The notes beneath the pieces are model-generated. The model was given only the letters and a program-made list of their open reading frames with translations, did no database searches and was not told the DNA's origin. Both the position numbers and the translations under genes were made by a program. This document shows, one piece after another, positions 56,180 through 64,000 of a stretch of DNA of 64,000 nucleotides (positions within the stretch are counted from its first letter, which is position 1; each line of letters starts with the position of its first letter). The stretch covers positions 108,584 to 172,583 of the forward strand of contig CAVQKQ010000024.1 in the NCBI GenBank assembly GCA_963713085.1, read 5' to 3'. The DNA comes from PFJX01 sp963713085 (GTDB lineage Bacteria; Pseudomonadota; Gammaproteobacteria; Burkholderiales; Thiobacillaceae).

Positions 56180-56673
56180 CCCTTCCACGTCCAAGATGGC
56201 AGCCGTGATAGGGTTCAGGTTTTGGGTATGCGTACGGCCGAGCTGCTCGTAAGCTGACCGTCTTCAGGTGGGGCTTTTCTCGGTTGTCCGCTATCTGCCG
56301 TAGTCACTTCGGGCAGCACAGAACCTACTGCTGACCGTCGGCCATACGCCTGAGCCGTTATTCGGATGGCTGCTACACTTCGAAACCGGCCCGAGGCCCA
56401 AGACGTACTACTCGGCCATTGCTGACGACGACTATGGCCCTGGGGTGGGTCCGGTGTGGTGCAGGTTGCTGCCGTTGATGCCCTCGGCGGTGTGAACGGC
56501 AGCTACCCTAGGTTCTATCGGTCCGGACCCGCCTCAACTCGGACATCCGTTCTCAAGCACGCCAAATGACCAAACATTGGAGTCGAACTGACTTGCACTG
56601 CTGATTTCCTGGGCTCTTCCAATATCAAATTTAGGGTGTAGATTTATGTTGAAAAAGTACCGTATAAAAAATC
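56180..56673. other. intergenic region after CBASS
   Basis: Contains the right degenerate direct repeat (56362-56506). The stretch 56200-56350 also looks like decayed repetitive DNA. No gene or strong terminator is seen. Confidence 0.5.
56362..56506 (+). repeat. degenerate direct repeat flanking CBASS, right
   Basis: Partner of 51191-51335 at an offset of 5,171 bp, same orientation. It begins about 180 bp after the effector stop. Confidence 0.65.
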
Positions 56674-56709
56674 ATGAAAGCAGAAACGCTGAATGCCAGG
56701 AGGGCTGCT

Positions 56710-58929
56710 GTGTTGGGAATTCGCTGGAAAGCAATTATTGCTTTCTCGATACTTTTTATCTTGCTTGCCGGGATATCTGCCTACAAATCCATACATAATT
56801 TTGACGCCATAAAGGCGGAAAAAAAGGCGCAACTTCAAACCGTCGCCAACTGGATTGCAAGCGAGCAGCAAAGGCATCTAGCCCAGTCTCGCCTGGTGGC
56901 CTTCTCAGTTATGAATCACTTGCGCAAAGGCCAACTGGACGCGATTTGTCGCAAGGGCGTGGTCGGAGAACCGGGGTTGGATCCGGAAATCGGCACCTTC
57001 GCCATCGCCGATCTGAGAGGAAATGTCACTTGCAATTCGATTCCTTGGCTCGGTGAACGCAACGTTGCGAATGAGGCCTTTGTCCAGGAAGCACTGCAGC
57101 GCGTGGATTTTGGCGAGATCGGTAAACTTTCCGTTCAGGGCAACGCCCCACCCGAGGCGGCCATCATGGCGCGCGCCATGCGCGATGATCATCAGATTCA
57201 ACAGATCATACTTGTCGCGCTCGACTTCTCCTGGATTAGCGAGGAAATTGCTCAAGCCGATTTGCCTGACCACGCACATTTGCTGATCCTTGCCCCAAGT
57301 GGCCGGATTCTGGCTGGAACGGCCAATGTAACGGGGACCCTTGGCAAAGACATCAACCACGCCAGGTATGTACAGCAATTCAGGTTAGGCGAGCAAGGCA
57401 CCATGCTGAATGGCCTGGACTTTGAAGGTCGCCCCGCTCTTCTGATTTCTCAATCGTTCAAGAGTGGATCAGGCTTGATGACTGTGCTGATTGATGCCCC
57501 TCTCCAGGAGGTATTGCGTCCTGCCTATTCAGCCTTGATACAAGGACTGTCACTCAGCCTCGTTGCGTTTGTCTTGCTTATAGGGGTGTTTTATTTCTTG
57601 ACCGAAAAGTATGTGTTGAGAAGGCTCGAAGCCCAGAAGAAGGCGGCTTCCGCAATGACCGGTGGCGATTATTCGGTCCGTGTTGGAGACGATTCGGGTG
57701 ATGAATTGGGCCAGCTGTCCGAGGCCTTCGACGCAATGGCGGATGCCATCCAGCAAAGAGACACCAGGATTCGGTCCGTGAATGAAGAACTGGCTCGCGT
57801 CAACCGGGCGCTGAAAGTCCTCTCAGCAGGTAACCGTTCCTTGCTGTTTGCAAAAAGTGAACAGGAACTACTCGACAGGATTTGCCGTGAAATCGTCGAA
57901 GCCGGCGACTATCTTGGCGCCTGGATCGGATTTTGCGGACCAGAGCCCGATAAATTGTTGCGGACGGCTGCCGCCTATTCAACCTGTGAGACGTCTGACC
58001 ACAAAATGGACTGGAACAAGGCCGGCAATGGGCTGGAACCGGTGATAAGGGCAGTCCGAATAGGGAAGGAGTTGGTCGTCAATGACACTTTGCATGAGCC
58101 GGTCCATCACAGCCTTGGCGAGCAGGCTTCAACGTTCGGCTACCGCTCCGTCATCATCCTGCCGCTGCATTTCGAAGGAAATCCTATTGGCGCCCTGATC
58201 CTCTGTGCCAGGGAAGCGAACGAGTTCGGTGATGTTCAGGTTCAATACTTGAAGGAAACCGCTTCGGATACCTCCTTCGGCATTGAGATGTTACGCACGA
58301 AAGGGGAGCGGAATCGGCTCGCTCTACTTGAGGAGCACCACGAGAACGTGTTGCGGAACAGCCTTGAGGATGCGTTGCGGGCCATCTCAATGACGATCGA
58401 AATGCGTGATCCCTATACCGCAGGTCATCAACGTCGGGTCGCGGACCTTGCCCATGCAATCGCCAAGGAGTTGGGCATGAGGGAGGAAGACGCGCATGGC
58501 ATCTACCTGGCGGCCATCGTGCACGATATCGGCAAGATCAATGTGCCCGCCGAGATTCTGGTCAAACCGAGCCGATTGACCGAGCTGGAGTTCGCCATGG
58601 TCAAGAACCACGTAGTCTCCAGCCACGAAATCCTTAAAGGGATCAGGTTCCCTTGGCCGATCGCAGAAATTGTTTTCCAGCATCATGAACGGCTGGATGG
58701 CTCAGGCTATCCGAATGGCATCAGTGATGGGGACGTCTTGTTTGGCGCACGAATCCTGGCCGTGGCCGATGTCGTCGAAGCCATTATGTCTCACCGCCCC
58801 TATCGGCCCAGCCTGGGCAGTGAGGTGGCCTTTAACGAAATCGAGAAAGGGAAAAAAACGCTCTACGATGAGACCGTTGTCGAGGCGTGTCTGAAGTTAT
58901 TCAGAGAGGGGCGGTTTGCATTCCAATGA
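56710..58929 (+). CDS. membrane GAF/HD-GYP c-di-GMP phosphodiesterase
   Basis: Predicted to hydrolyse c-di-GMP. 739 residues from the GTG at 56710, chosen because AGGAGG lies six bases before it; an ATG 12 codons upstream has no ribosome site. Order: TM at about 8-28 (AIIAFSILFILLAGISAY), periplasmic Cache-like sensor to about 275, TM (LSLSLVAFVLLIGVFYFL), HAMP (about 310-365, GGDYSVRVGDDSGDELGQL), GAF (about 390-550), HD-GYP (about 560-735). Catalytic motifs are complete: HDIGKINVP, NHVVSSHEIL, HHERLDGSGYPNG. It may counter the diguanylate cyclase at 2701, but the two lie in different parts of the genome. Confidence 0.9.
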   Translation: MLGIRWKAIIAFSILFILLAGISAYKSIHNFDAIKAEKKAQLQTVANWIASEQQRHLAQSRLVAFSVMNHLRKGQLDAICRKGVVGEPGLDPEIGTFAIADLRGNVTCNSIPWLGERNVANEAFVQEALQRVDFGEIGKLSVQGNAPPEAAIMARAMRDDHQIQQIILVALDFSWISEEIAQADLPDHAHLLILAPSGRILAGTANVTGTLGKDINHARYVQQFRLGEQGTMLNGLDFEGRPALLISQSFKSGSGLMTVLIDAPLQEVLRPAYSALIQGLSLSLVAFVLLIGVFYFLTEKYVLRRLEAQKKAASAMTGGDYSVRVGDDSGDELGQLSEAFDAMADAIQQRDTRIRSVNEELARVNRALKVLSAGNRSLLFAKSEQELLDRICREIVEAGDYLGAWIGFCGPEPDKLLRTAAAYSTCETSDHKMDWNKAGNGLEPVIRAVRIGKELVVNDTLHEPVHHSLGEQASTFGYRSVIILPLHFEGNPIGALILCAREANEFGDVQVQYLKETASDTSFGIEMLRTKGERNRLALLEEHHENVLRNSLEDALRAISMTIEMRDPYTAGHQRRVADLAHAIAKELGMREEDAHGIYLAAIVHDIGKINVPAEILVKPSRLTELEFAMVKNHVVSSHEILKGIRFPWPIAEIVFQHHERLDGSGYPNGISDGDVLFGARILAVADVVEAIMSHRPYRPSLGSEVAFNEIEKGKKTLYDETVVEACLKLFREGRFAFQ

Positions 58930-59432
58930 CAAATGCGTACGCATAGCCCCACAGGCAACAATTGGATGCGAACCAGCCGTATGTGAGGCTGGTTTACGTG
59001 AATCGGCAAGCGTCTCTTATAGGTTCAGGGCTGCCTTTGGGGTCAGTGTCAGGCAGTCAACAGAACTTTGGGCCGACTCGGAGACGAACGCCCGCTTCCC
59101 GATCTGACGTTGATCCCAAATGGTTTGCGCCTACTGGTTGAGGGGAAAAATCAGAAGCGCAATCTGGAAACCTTGCGTCCTTTTTTTTAACGCAACAAAA
59201 TAACGGATTGGCAATAATAATCCATATAAGAATCAGGTTGGTAGACACGACAAACATCTGTCTCCTTATTTAGAAGCGCACGATCCCATGGGGCACAATA
59301 TTGACGATTAGGCCTCAATGGCAGACAGCGCGGAGCAGCAGAAATACACTGCTTTCATACGTGCTGCGAAAGTGAATGTTTCCCTCACAAAGTGCCCAAG
59401 CCGGGGCATCTTCACTCTGACGTAAACTGCCA
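58930..59432. other. intergenic region left of repeat copy 2
   Basis: No gene is supported. This stretch has no counterpart beside repeat copy 1, so the long repeat ends sharply at 59450. The T-run at 59180-59190 might end the HD-GYP transcript but has no clear stem before it. Confidence 0.45.
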
Positions 59433-59573
59433 TCAAGCATTGGCGATCACTGAGATTGCGGCAAAAGCAGCTGATGTCATCAAGGCGATCATCGAAACAC
59501 CGATCACAGCCAGGTGTTTGATCAGCCCTGTTGATAAACTTTGTTCGGGTAGTGTGTTCTCTTGTTGTCGCAT
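59433..59573 (-). pseudogene. truncated start of the trypsin-like peptidase gene
   Basis: The first 41 codons match the peptidase gene at 21484-22392 (same ATG, same signal peptide to SAAFAAIS). After the repeat boundary at 59450 the frame runs into unrelated DNA and stops after VIANA. No protease domain remains. The fragment shows that copy 2 of the module once had the same neighbour as copy 1. Confidence 0.9.
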
Positions 59574-59751
59574 CTTGTTCCCCCTTCAGCCCCTCTACTT
59601 CCTTATATATCCAATTACTCGACCCGACAACAGGCTACGCTCAGCGCCTTGATGAGCAGCATCGGCCAGATCGAAAAATTCACAGGCCCGCGTGGTCACA
59701 CAGTTCCACGACCGATTGAATGTGGGCCCGCTTGCGGCGCAATGGAAATCT

Positions 59752-60495
59752 TCACAGATACTTCTTGAGGTAAGTCCATTGCACCCTCGACAGCACCCCG
59801 ATCAGCAGCGCCAAGGGCAGCACGATCCACTCCGGCCGGATGCTGACGGGCCACATGAGATAGACCATCGCCCCCGTGGCCAGGCCCGCGAACTGGAAGA
59901 ACTTGGCGCGGTGGTACATGGATGAGGATTCCCGCCCCGCGCAGGCACGCCGGATGCTGCGCTGAGTCAGGCCATCCACCAGCCCCAGCGACCAGACCAG
60001 CAGGAACAAGGGGGCCGCACCGATCAGGATCGCCAGGCGCACCCCGAAGATCTGCGCCCGGACCATGGCCAGGTAGAGTTCGCCCTGCAAATGGTAGACG
60101 AGATGATTGCGGGCGATGAGGTCGCCGCCGTAGGTGGGGATGTCAGGGTGGGCCGGCAGCAGCGCGGCGTTGGTCATCCAGCGCTCGATGGGGATGAGCT
60201 GGAAGAAGAAGCCATACACCCCTCTGGCGCAGGTCACGGCCAGTCCGGTCAGGGGGGCGTCCGGGCGCAGGCTGCGGGTGAGTTCGATATCCTGGCTCAG
60301 GGTCTGCTGAACTTGGGCCAGCGCCGCGTTATCACTCCAAACCTCATCGCCCCAGACCTGCTTGGCCAGGACGATCTCCATGCCCATGGCCGCCAGCGCC
60401 ATCAGGGCCAGGGTGAGCCAGGCATAGAACACCAGCTTCAGCGGCCACAGGAAGACATCATGGGCCTCCAGCCCCTCGCCCCGCCTAAAGGCCAC
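59752..60495 (-). CDS. DUF4400-type ICE membrane protein, copy 2
   Basis: About 247 residues with the same hydrophobic segments as the product at 22571-23314 and the same GTG start overlapping the traD stop. A few residues differ (for example GLEAHD for GLEVHD near the start, and LPAHPDIPT for LPANPDIPT). All reading-frame signals are kept, so both copies can be expressed. Confidence 0.8.
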   Translation of the reverse strand: MAFRRGEGLEAHDVFLWPLKLVFYAWLTLALMALAAMGMEIVLAKQVWGDEVWSDNAALAQVQQTLSQDIELTRSLRPDAPLTGLAVTCARGVYGFFFQLIPIERWMTNAALLPAHPDIPTYGGDLIARNHLVYHLQGELYLAMVRAQIFGVRLAILIGAAPLFLLVWSLGLVDGLTQRSIRRACAGRESSSMYHRAKFFQFAGLATGAMVYLMWPVSIRPEWIVLPLALLIGVLSRVQWTYLKKYL

Positions 60496-62623
60496 CGCCC
60501 TTGCCCTCCACGACGACGTGCCGCAGCCAATCCCGTTCGTCCGGGGCACTAGCGACGGCGCCCACCTCTCCCATGGCCCAGCCCGAGCCGGGAGCGAACT
60601 CGCCCGGTGTGACGCGGACATATCTCGACTGCATGTCCTCCGCCACGGCGGCCAGGTCCTCCGGCATCATCGGGTCGTGGGCGGCATCCGGCAGCGGCAT
60701 GCGCAGCTTGTAGAGCTTGCCGCCCTCGATCAGGGCGAAGGCCTGGCCCTTGGGCAGGCGCACCAGGTCCGCCGGACCGATCATCGGCGCGGTGCGGGTG
60801 CTGAGCCGGTCCTCGTTGCGGCTGGTGAAGTCGGAGAAGTCCAGGGGATTGTTGCTGTCCGAGGCCTGGCTCGCGCTCATGGTGGTCACCAGTTCCACCT
60901 CGTCCAGCTGGTCGGTGAGGATCTTCGCGGTATCGGTGTTCTTCACCCGCAGCATGATCAGCGTGTTGAGGTTGCCGCCGATCTGCTGGGCCTTGGCGCG
61001 GGAGCCGATGCGCGCCTCCACGTCCGACCAGGTCTGGGTGTAGACCGCTACCTGGTAGCCCGCGCCCCCGGCCTTGTTGAGCAGGGGGATGAACTCGTCG
61101 CCGATCAGCTCGTTGAACTCGTCGGCATGGATGGAGATGCGCCGCTTGGCCGCCGGGCCCGACTGGCCATAGGTCTCGCCGTGCTTATAGATGCGCCCGG
61201 CGGTGGAGGTGAGGTCGGAGAACATGGAGTTGCCCACGGCGCCGGCCACCTCGTAATCGGTCAGGGCGTCCAGGCCCACATAGACGATGCCGCCCCGGTT
61301 GATCACCCCCATCCAGTCGAACAAGGGCCGCCGGTCGTCCAGCCGGCTCATGTCCGGCGAGACCAGCTCCGCCACCTTGCCGGTGGTGAGCTTCTCCAGC
61401 AGCGGGATGAGCGAAGCCACCAGCTTGTTGAAGTAGCTCTGCTCGTAGCTGATGATCTTCATCAGACTCGCCGCCGTGTCGTCGTGCAGCCCCTTGCCGC
61501 GGATGTACTCGAGGAGCTTCACCACCCCCAGGTCCCGGTTCTTCATGGCCCGATCCAGGGATTTGGGATCCACCTCCAGCGCTTCGATTTCCTCCCGCCA
61601 GCCGACCGCCCGCGGGTCCCGGTCGAGCCAGAACTCGCAATAGTCGAGCACCAGGGGCTCGATGTCGTTGGCGTAGTGGTAGATGTCCTGGTAGGACGGC
61701 GTGCGGCCCAGGGCGGTCATGGCCTTGGACATGGCGTTGACGAAGCCCCAGACGAACTGGGCGAAGTTGGCCCCCTCGCCCTCCTTGGGCAACTGGTTGG
61801 TGATGCGCGTGGCCACCTCGGTCACCCGCGAGAAACTGCCCACCGGGTTGTAGCGGGCGGAGAGTTCCGGGTAGCCCAGATGGAAGAAGTGGAACTCCTC
61901 CTCCCGCCCGGCCCGCCTGGCCTCGGCGTAGATACGCTTCAGGAGATCGGCATCGCCCTTGGGATCGAACACGATCACCACGTCGCCGCGCCGGATGTCC
62001 TGGGTAATGAGGATCTCCGCCAGCCGGGTCTTGCCCACCCGGGTGGTGCCCAGCACCAGCATGTGGCCCACCCGCTCGCCCAGGTCCATCCACACCGCGT
62101 CCTCGTCCGGCTCCACGCCGTGAAGGGCCGGGTCGCCGCCCACCGCAGGCAGCGGGGCCACCGGGTTCCACCAGGCGTCGCTGCGGGTGAGCCGTCCCAG
62201 CCCGTCGAACAGCGTGCCCTCCACGCCCCGTTCCAGGCGGCGGGCGGCCCGATACAGGGCACCGGGTTGCAGCAGCTCACGGTGCTCGGGCTGATGGGTG
62301 TCGTGCAGCCGCTGGGAGTGGCGCCGGTCCCAACGAAAACCCATGCCCAGGAACAGCGCCCGCTCCGACCAGGGGATGGCCTCCGAGGCCAGGCTGTAGC
62401 GGGGTAAGCGCTTGAGATTGGCCTGATAACGCAACAACTGGCTGCCCTGGGCGAGACGCCAGCCGGCATGCAACACCAGGCCGGCGGCGGCCAGATAGGC
62501 GAGTGCGGGCGGCAGCAGGAAGGTTTCGGGCGTGAGGACGAGGCCCAGGGCGGCGGTGAAGAACACCCCGGCCGGGATGAATTCCACCGGGCGGCGCAGC
62601 AGGTTCTCGACCGGATAGGCCAT
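60485..62623 (-). CDS. traD: conjugative coupling ATPase TraD, copy 2
   Basis: 712 residues, intact. Walker A GTTRVGKTRLAEIL, FDPKGDADLL and HADEFNELIG are unchanged from copy 1. Differences concentrate in the first 100 residues (LTPETFLLPPALAYLAAAGL) and a few near the C-terminus (GEFAPGSGWAMGEV for GEFDPRLGWAMGEV). Same 2-bp spacing from the 77-residue gene. Redundant with copy 1 if both are transcribed. Confidence 0.93.
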   Translation of the reverse strand: MAYPVENLLRRPVEFIPAGVFFTAALGLVLTPETFLLPPALAYLAAAGLVLHAGWRLAQGSQLLRYQANLKRLPRYSLASEAIPWSERALFLGMGFRWDRRHSQRLHDTHQPEHRELLQPGALYRAARRLERGVEGTLFDGLGRLTRSDAWWNPVAPLPAVGGDPALHGVEPDEDAVWMDLGERVGHMLVLGTTRVGKTRLAEILITQDIRRGDVVIVFDPKGDADLLKRIYAEARRAGREEEFHFFHLGYPELSARYNPVGSFSRVTEVATRITNQLPKEGEGANFAQFVWGFVNAMSKAMTALGRTPSYQDIYHYANDIEPLVLDYCEFWLDRDPRAVGWREEIEALEVDPKSLDRAMKNRDLGVVKLLEYIRGKGLHDDTAASLMKIISYEQSYFNKLVASLIPLLEKLTTGKVAELVSPDMSRLDDRRPLFDWMGVINRGGIVYVGLDALTDYEVAGAVGNSMFSDLTSTAGRIYKHGETYGQSGPAAKRRISIHADEFNELIGDEFIPLLNKAGGAGYQVAVYTQTWSDVEARIGSRAKAQQIGGNLNTLIMLRVKNTDTAKILTDQLDEVELVTTMSASQASDSNNPLDFSDFTSRNEDRLSTRTAPMIGPADLVRLPKGQAFALIEGGKLYKLRMPLPDAAHDPMMPEDLAAVAEDMQSRYVRVTPGEFAPGSGWAMGEVGAVASAPDERDWLRHVVVEGKGGGL

Positions 62624-62625
62624 GG

Positions 62626-62859
62626 CTATGCCGTCCCGGCCCCGGCGGCCTGCAGGTCTTCCAGGAGCATGGCCTCGCTGACCTCGCAATCATAGGTGCC
62701 CACGAAGATGGCCCCCGGGCGTTGCAGGTGTCGCGCCTCGATCTGGCCGCCGGCGGGGCAGGAGACGATCTCGCCCTTGATCAGGAACACCGCGCGCGGC
62801 CGGCCGCTGGCGAGGATCTTGTCGAGGATGGGCTGGAACTGGGCGGGTTGCACGGTCAT
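62626..62859 (-). CDS. small conserved protein between traI and traD, copy 2
   Basis: 77 residues, nearly the same as the product at 25445-25678 (for example QPAQFQPILDKILASGRPRA). Same ATGA overlap with the gene upstream. Unknown function. Confidence 0.8.
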   Translation of the reverse strand: MTVQPAQFQPILDKILASGRPRAVFLIKGEIVSCPAGGQIEARHLQRPGAIFVGTYDCEVSEAMLLEDLQAAGAGTA

Positions 62860-63062
62860 GGCGCCCTCTCCCCGGCAAGCAGTTCTTCATGGGTTTCTTC
62901 CAGGAACGCCTCCTGCAAGGCCAGGCAACGACTGTCGTTGATGTCCAGAACCTCCTCGCCGTAGCCGGCTTCCTTGACCCAGGCACAGAATTCAGGCCAG
63001 TCCGGCACGATGACCAAGCTCGCGTCATTCCTTTCGATAAACCCCATCTCCGTGCCCTCCAT
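62856..63062 (-). CDS. small acidic protein after traI, copy 2
   Basis: 68 residues. Identical to the copy at 25675-25881 for the first 53 residues, then EETHEELLAGERAP in place of GERHEGLLVGEKAP. In copy 1 its ATG overlaps the traI stop; here an inserted base makes traI stop 22 bp earlier, so the overlap is lost. Confidence 0.75.
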   Translation of the reverse strand: MEGTEMGFIERNDASLVIVPDWPEFCAWVKEAGYGEEVLDINDSRCLALQEAFLEETHEELLAGERAP

Positions 63063-63083
63063 CAGTCCAGTTCACGCTTCGAT

Positions 63084-64000
63084 TCAGAGTTCGCTTTCCG
63101 ACCTGACCAGGTGCGGATTGGCCGGGGGGACGGGCTCGATGAAGCGCTGCGGTTCCCGGATGATCATCACGGAGAGCTGGCTGCCGCCCTTGCCGTTACG
63201 CCGCACCACCTGGTACTTGTGCACGTTGGTCTTCCGGGGGCCGAGCAGGTGCCAGCCGGCCTTGATCACTTCCCGCTGGATACCGGTGCCGAGCTTGTCT
63301 CCTGTCAGGCTGGAAGGGGTGCCATCCCCCTTCTCCCCGAAACGCTCGGCGAAATGCCGGAAGATGCGGGGGGAGATCAGCAGCATGCCCTCCGCCGCGA
63401 AGTGCACCATGGCGCCGGTCTCGTTGAACGCGATGTCACCGTTGGCCAGGCCTTGCTGCAGCCAGCCCATGAAGCGCAGGGCGGCCTCGGAAGGGCCCTG
63501 GGGTGAGGCCTTGGGCTTGGCCAACCTGTCCGGCTTGATCGGTTTGTCCGGCAGGCGCATGGGCGCGATGCGATGGCCATCCGGTGGCTTGGGCAGGAAG
63601 TGGGTTGCGTCATCCTCTTCTTCGAGGAATTCCTCCGCCGGGATGGGATTCCGGCTCCGCGTCGCTGCCGGGGCTCGACATGGGAGGCAGAACCGAAGGA
63701 GAGGCGACGACCGGTGAGAGGTTGTCCCCATCCTGTGGAGTGTTCGCACTGCGAACACCTCCGATTGGGCGTAGCCTCTTCGGCCAGGGCCTGGGTCGAC
63801 TTGTGGCGGGGTGACGCCTTGCCCTCTTCTCGCGCATCGGCCAGCGGGATGACCCGGCCGGCGAAGTTGGCCGGATAGTGCTCAGGCGTGGGATAGAGCT
63901 TCTCCAGGGGGAAGCACAGCAGTGTCAGCACCTGGTCGAACCCCTCCGCCTGAACCCGAACACGCCAGATCGCGCCGCCGGTTTCCGGATTGGGGACGAG
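63084..64000 (-). pseudogene. traI: relaxase TraI, copy 2 (partial, frameshifted)
   Basis: C-terminal half of the PFGI-1-class relaxase; the N-terminal HHH/HD part lies beyond the right edge. From the edge to about 63662 the frame is good and reads KLYPTPEHYPANFAGRVIPL, the segment broken in copy 1. A one-base deletion near 63662 (GCGTCGCTG, where copy 1 has GCGTCCGCTG) then shifts the frame before SRNPIPAEEFLEEEDD. A second indel at 63085-63087 truncates the C-terminus by about eight residues (ends RSESEL). The lesions differ from those of copy 1. Confidence 0.85.

Larger units (their letters stand above)
19704..64000. mobile_element. ICE-like genomic island (possibly two elements in tandem)
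   Basis: Begins at a tRNA-Arg half-site and a tyrosine integrase. It contains two direct copies of a relaxase/coupling-protein module, a transposase relic, anti-phage CBASS genes, DNA-repair genes and many accessory genes of lower GC than the backbone. No mating-pair (type IV secretion) genes are in the window, so they would have to be to the right, or the element is only mobilisable. The right end is outside the window. Confidence 0.75.
59450..64000. repeat. long direct repeat, copy 2 (continues past the window)
   Basis: Second copy of 22269-27910 at +37,181 bp. Coding substitutions are few and scattered across traD and the DUF4400 gene. Single-base indels distinguish the two traI copies. 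Confidence 0.93.

Overview
The window is GC-rich DNA from a proteobacterium, most likely a betaproteobacterium of the Rhodocyclales/Nitrosomonadales type. The signs are a methylcitrate-cycle pair (prpB, prpE), two PEP-CTERM proteins, c-di-GMP enzymes with several sensory domains, and an integration site in a tRNA-Arg(CCT) gene. The taxonomic placement is inference; no rRNA gene or other direct marker is present.

Positions 1-19.7 kb look like chromosomal backbone. They hold prpB (cut by the left edge) and prpE; a membrane PAS-PAS-GAF-GGDEF diguanylate cyclase; a choice-of-anchor-D/PEP-CTERM protein; two overlapping genes of unknown function; trpG-trpD; and a tightly packed minus-strand run glgC-glgX-trkH-trkA-malQ (glycogen metabolism plus potassium uptake). 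glgC carries a one-base frameshift.

From 19.7 kb to the right edge the DNA looks like an integrative conjugative element (ICE) or a stack of such elements. It begins with a 3' half of tRNA-Arg(CCT) and a tyrosine integrase. A mobilisation module follows (DUF4400-type membrane protein, TraD coupling ATPase, two small proteins, TraI relaxase). A second, nearly identical copy of this module starts at 59,450 and runs off the window, 37,181 bp further on in the same orientation. The second copy begins inside a truncated copy of the secreted protease gene that borders the first, so it was cut and rejoined.

The 31 kb between the two modules is cargo. (a) 28.2-37.6 kb is a minus-strand cluster: a two-TM protein, a subtilisin-like S8 peptidase, two exported ankyrin-TPR-SUMF1 proteins (one split by an amber codon), two exported Gln-rich coiled-coil proteins that share a short SLE-x-[LI]-M motif, and a family of four-cysteine domains. 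It does not match a system I know and is the best candidate here for something undescribed. (b) 38-42.7 kb has a PEP-CTERM protein, a dead IS481-type transposase, an exported trypsin-TPR protein, a small repeat protein and a duplicated four-cysteine gene. (c) 43.2-46.5 kb has two LuxR-type regulators and an alpha/beta hydrolase. (d) 46.7-49.3 kb has frameshifted umuDC opposite an intact HMCES/YedK gene, with a near-perfect palindrome between them. (e) 51.8-56.2 kb is a complete type II CBASS anti-phage operon (CD-NTase, Cap2 E2/E1, Cap3 JAB peptidase, HNH-SAVED effector), flanked by degenerate direct repeats. (f) A GAF/HD-GYP c-di-GMP phosphodiesterase follows.

Several genes (glgC, traI in both copies, umuC, umuD) are broken only by single-base indels. 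Either these genes are decaying or the assembly has residual indel errors; the sequence alone cannot decide.
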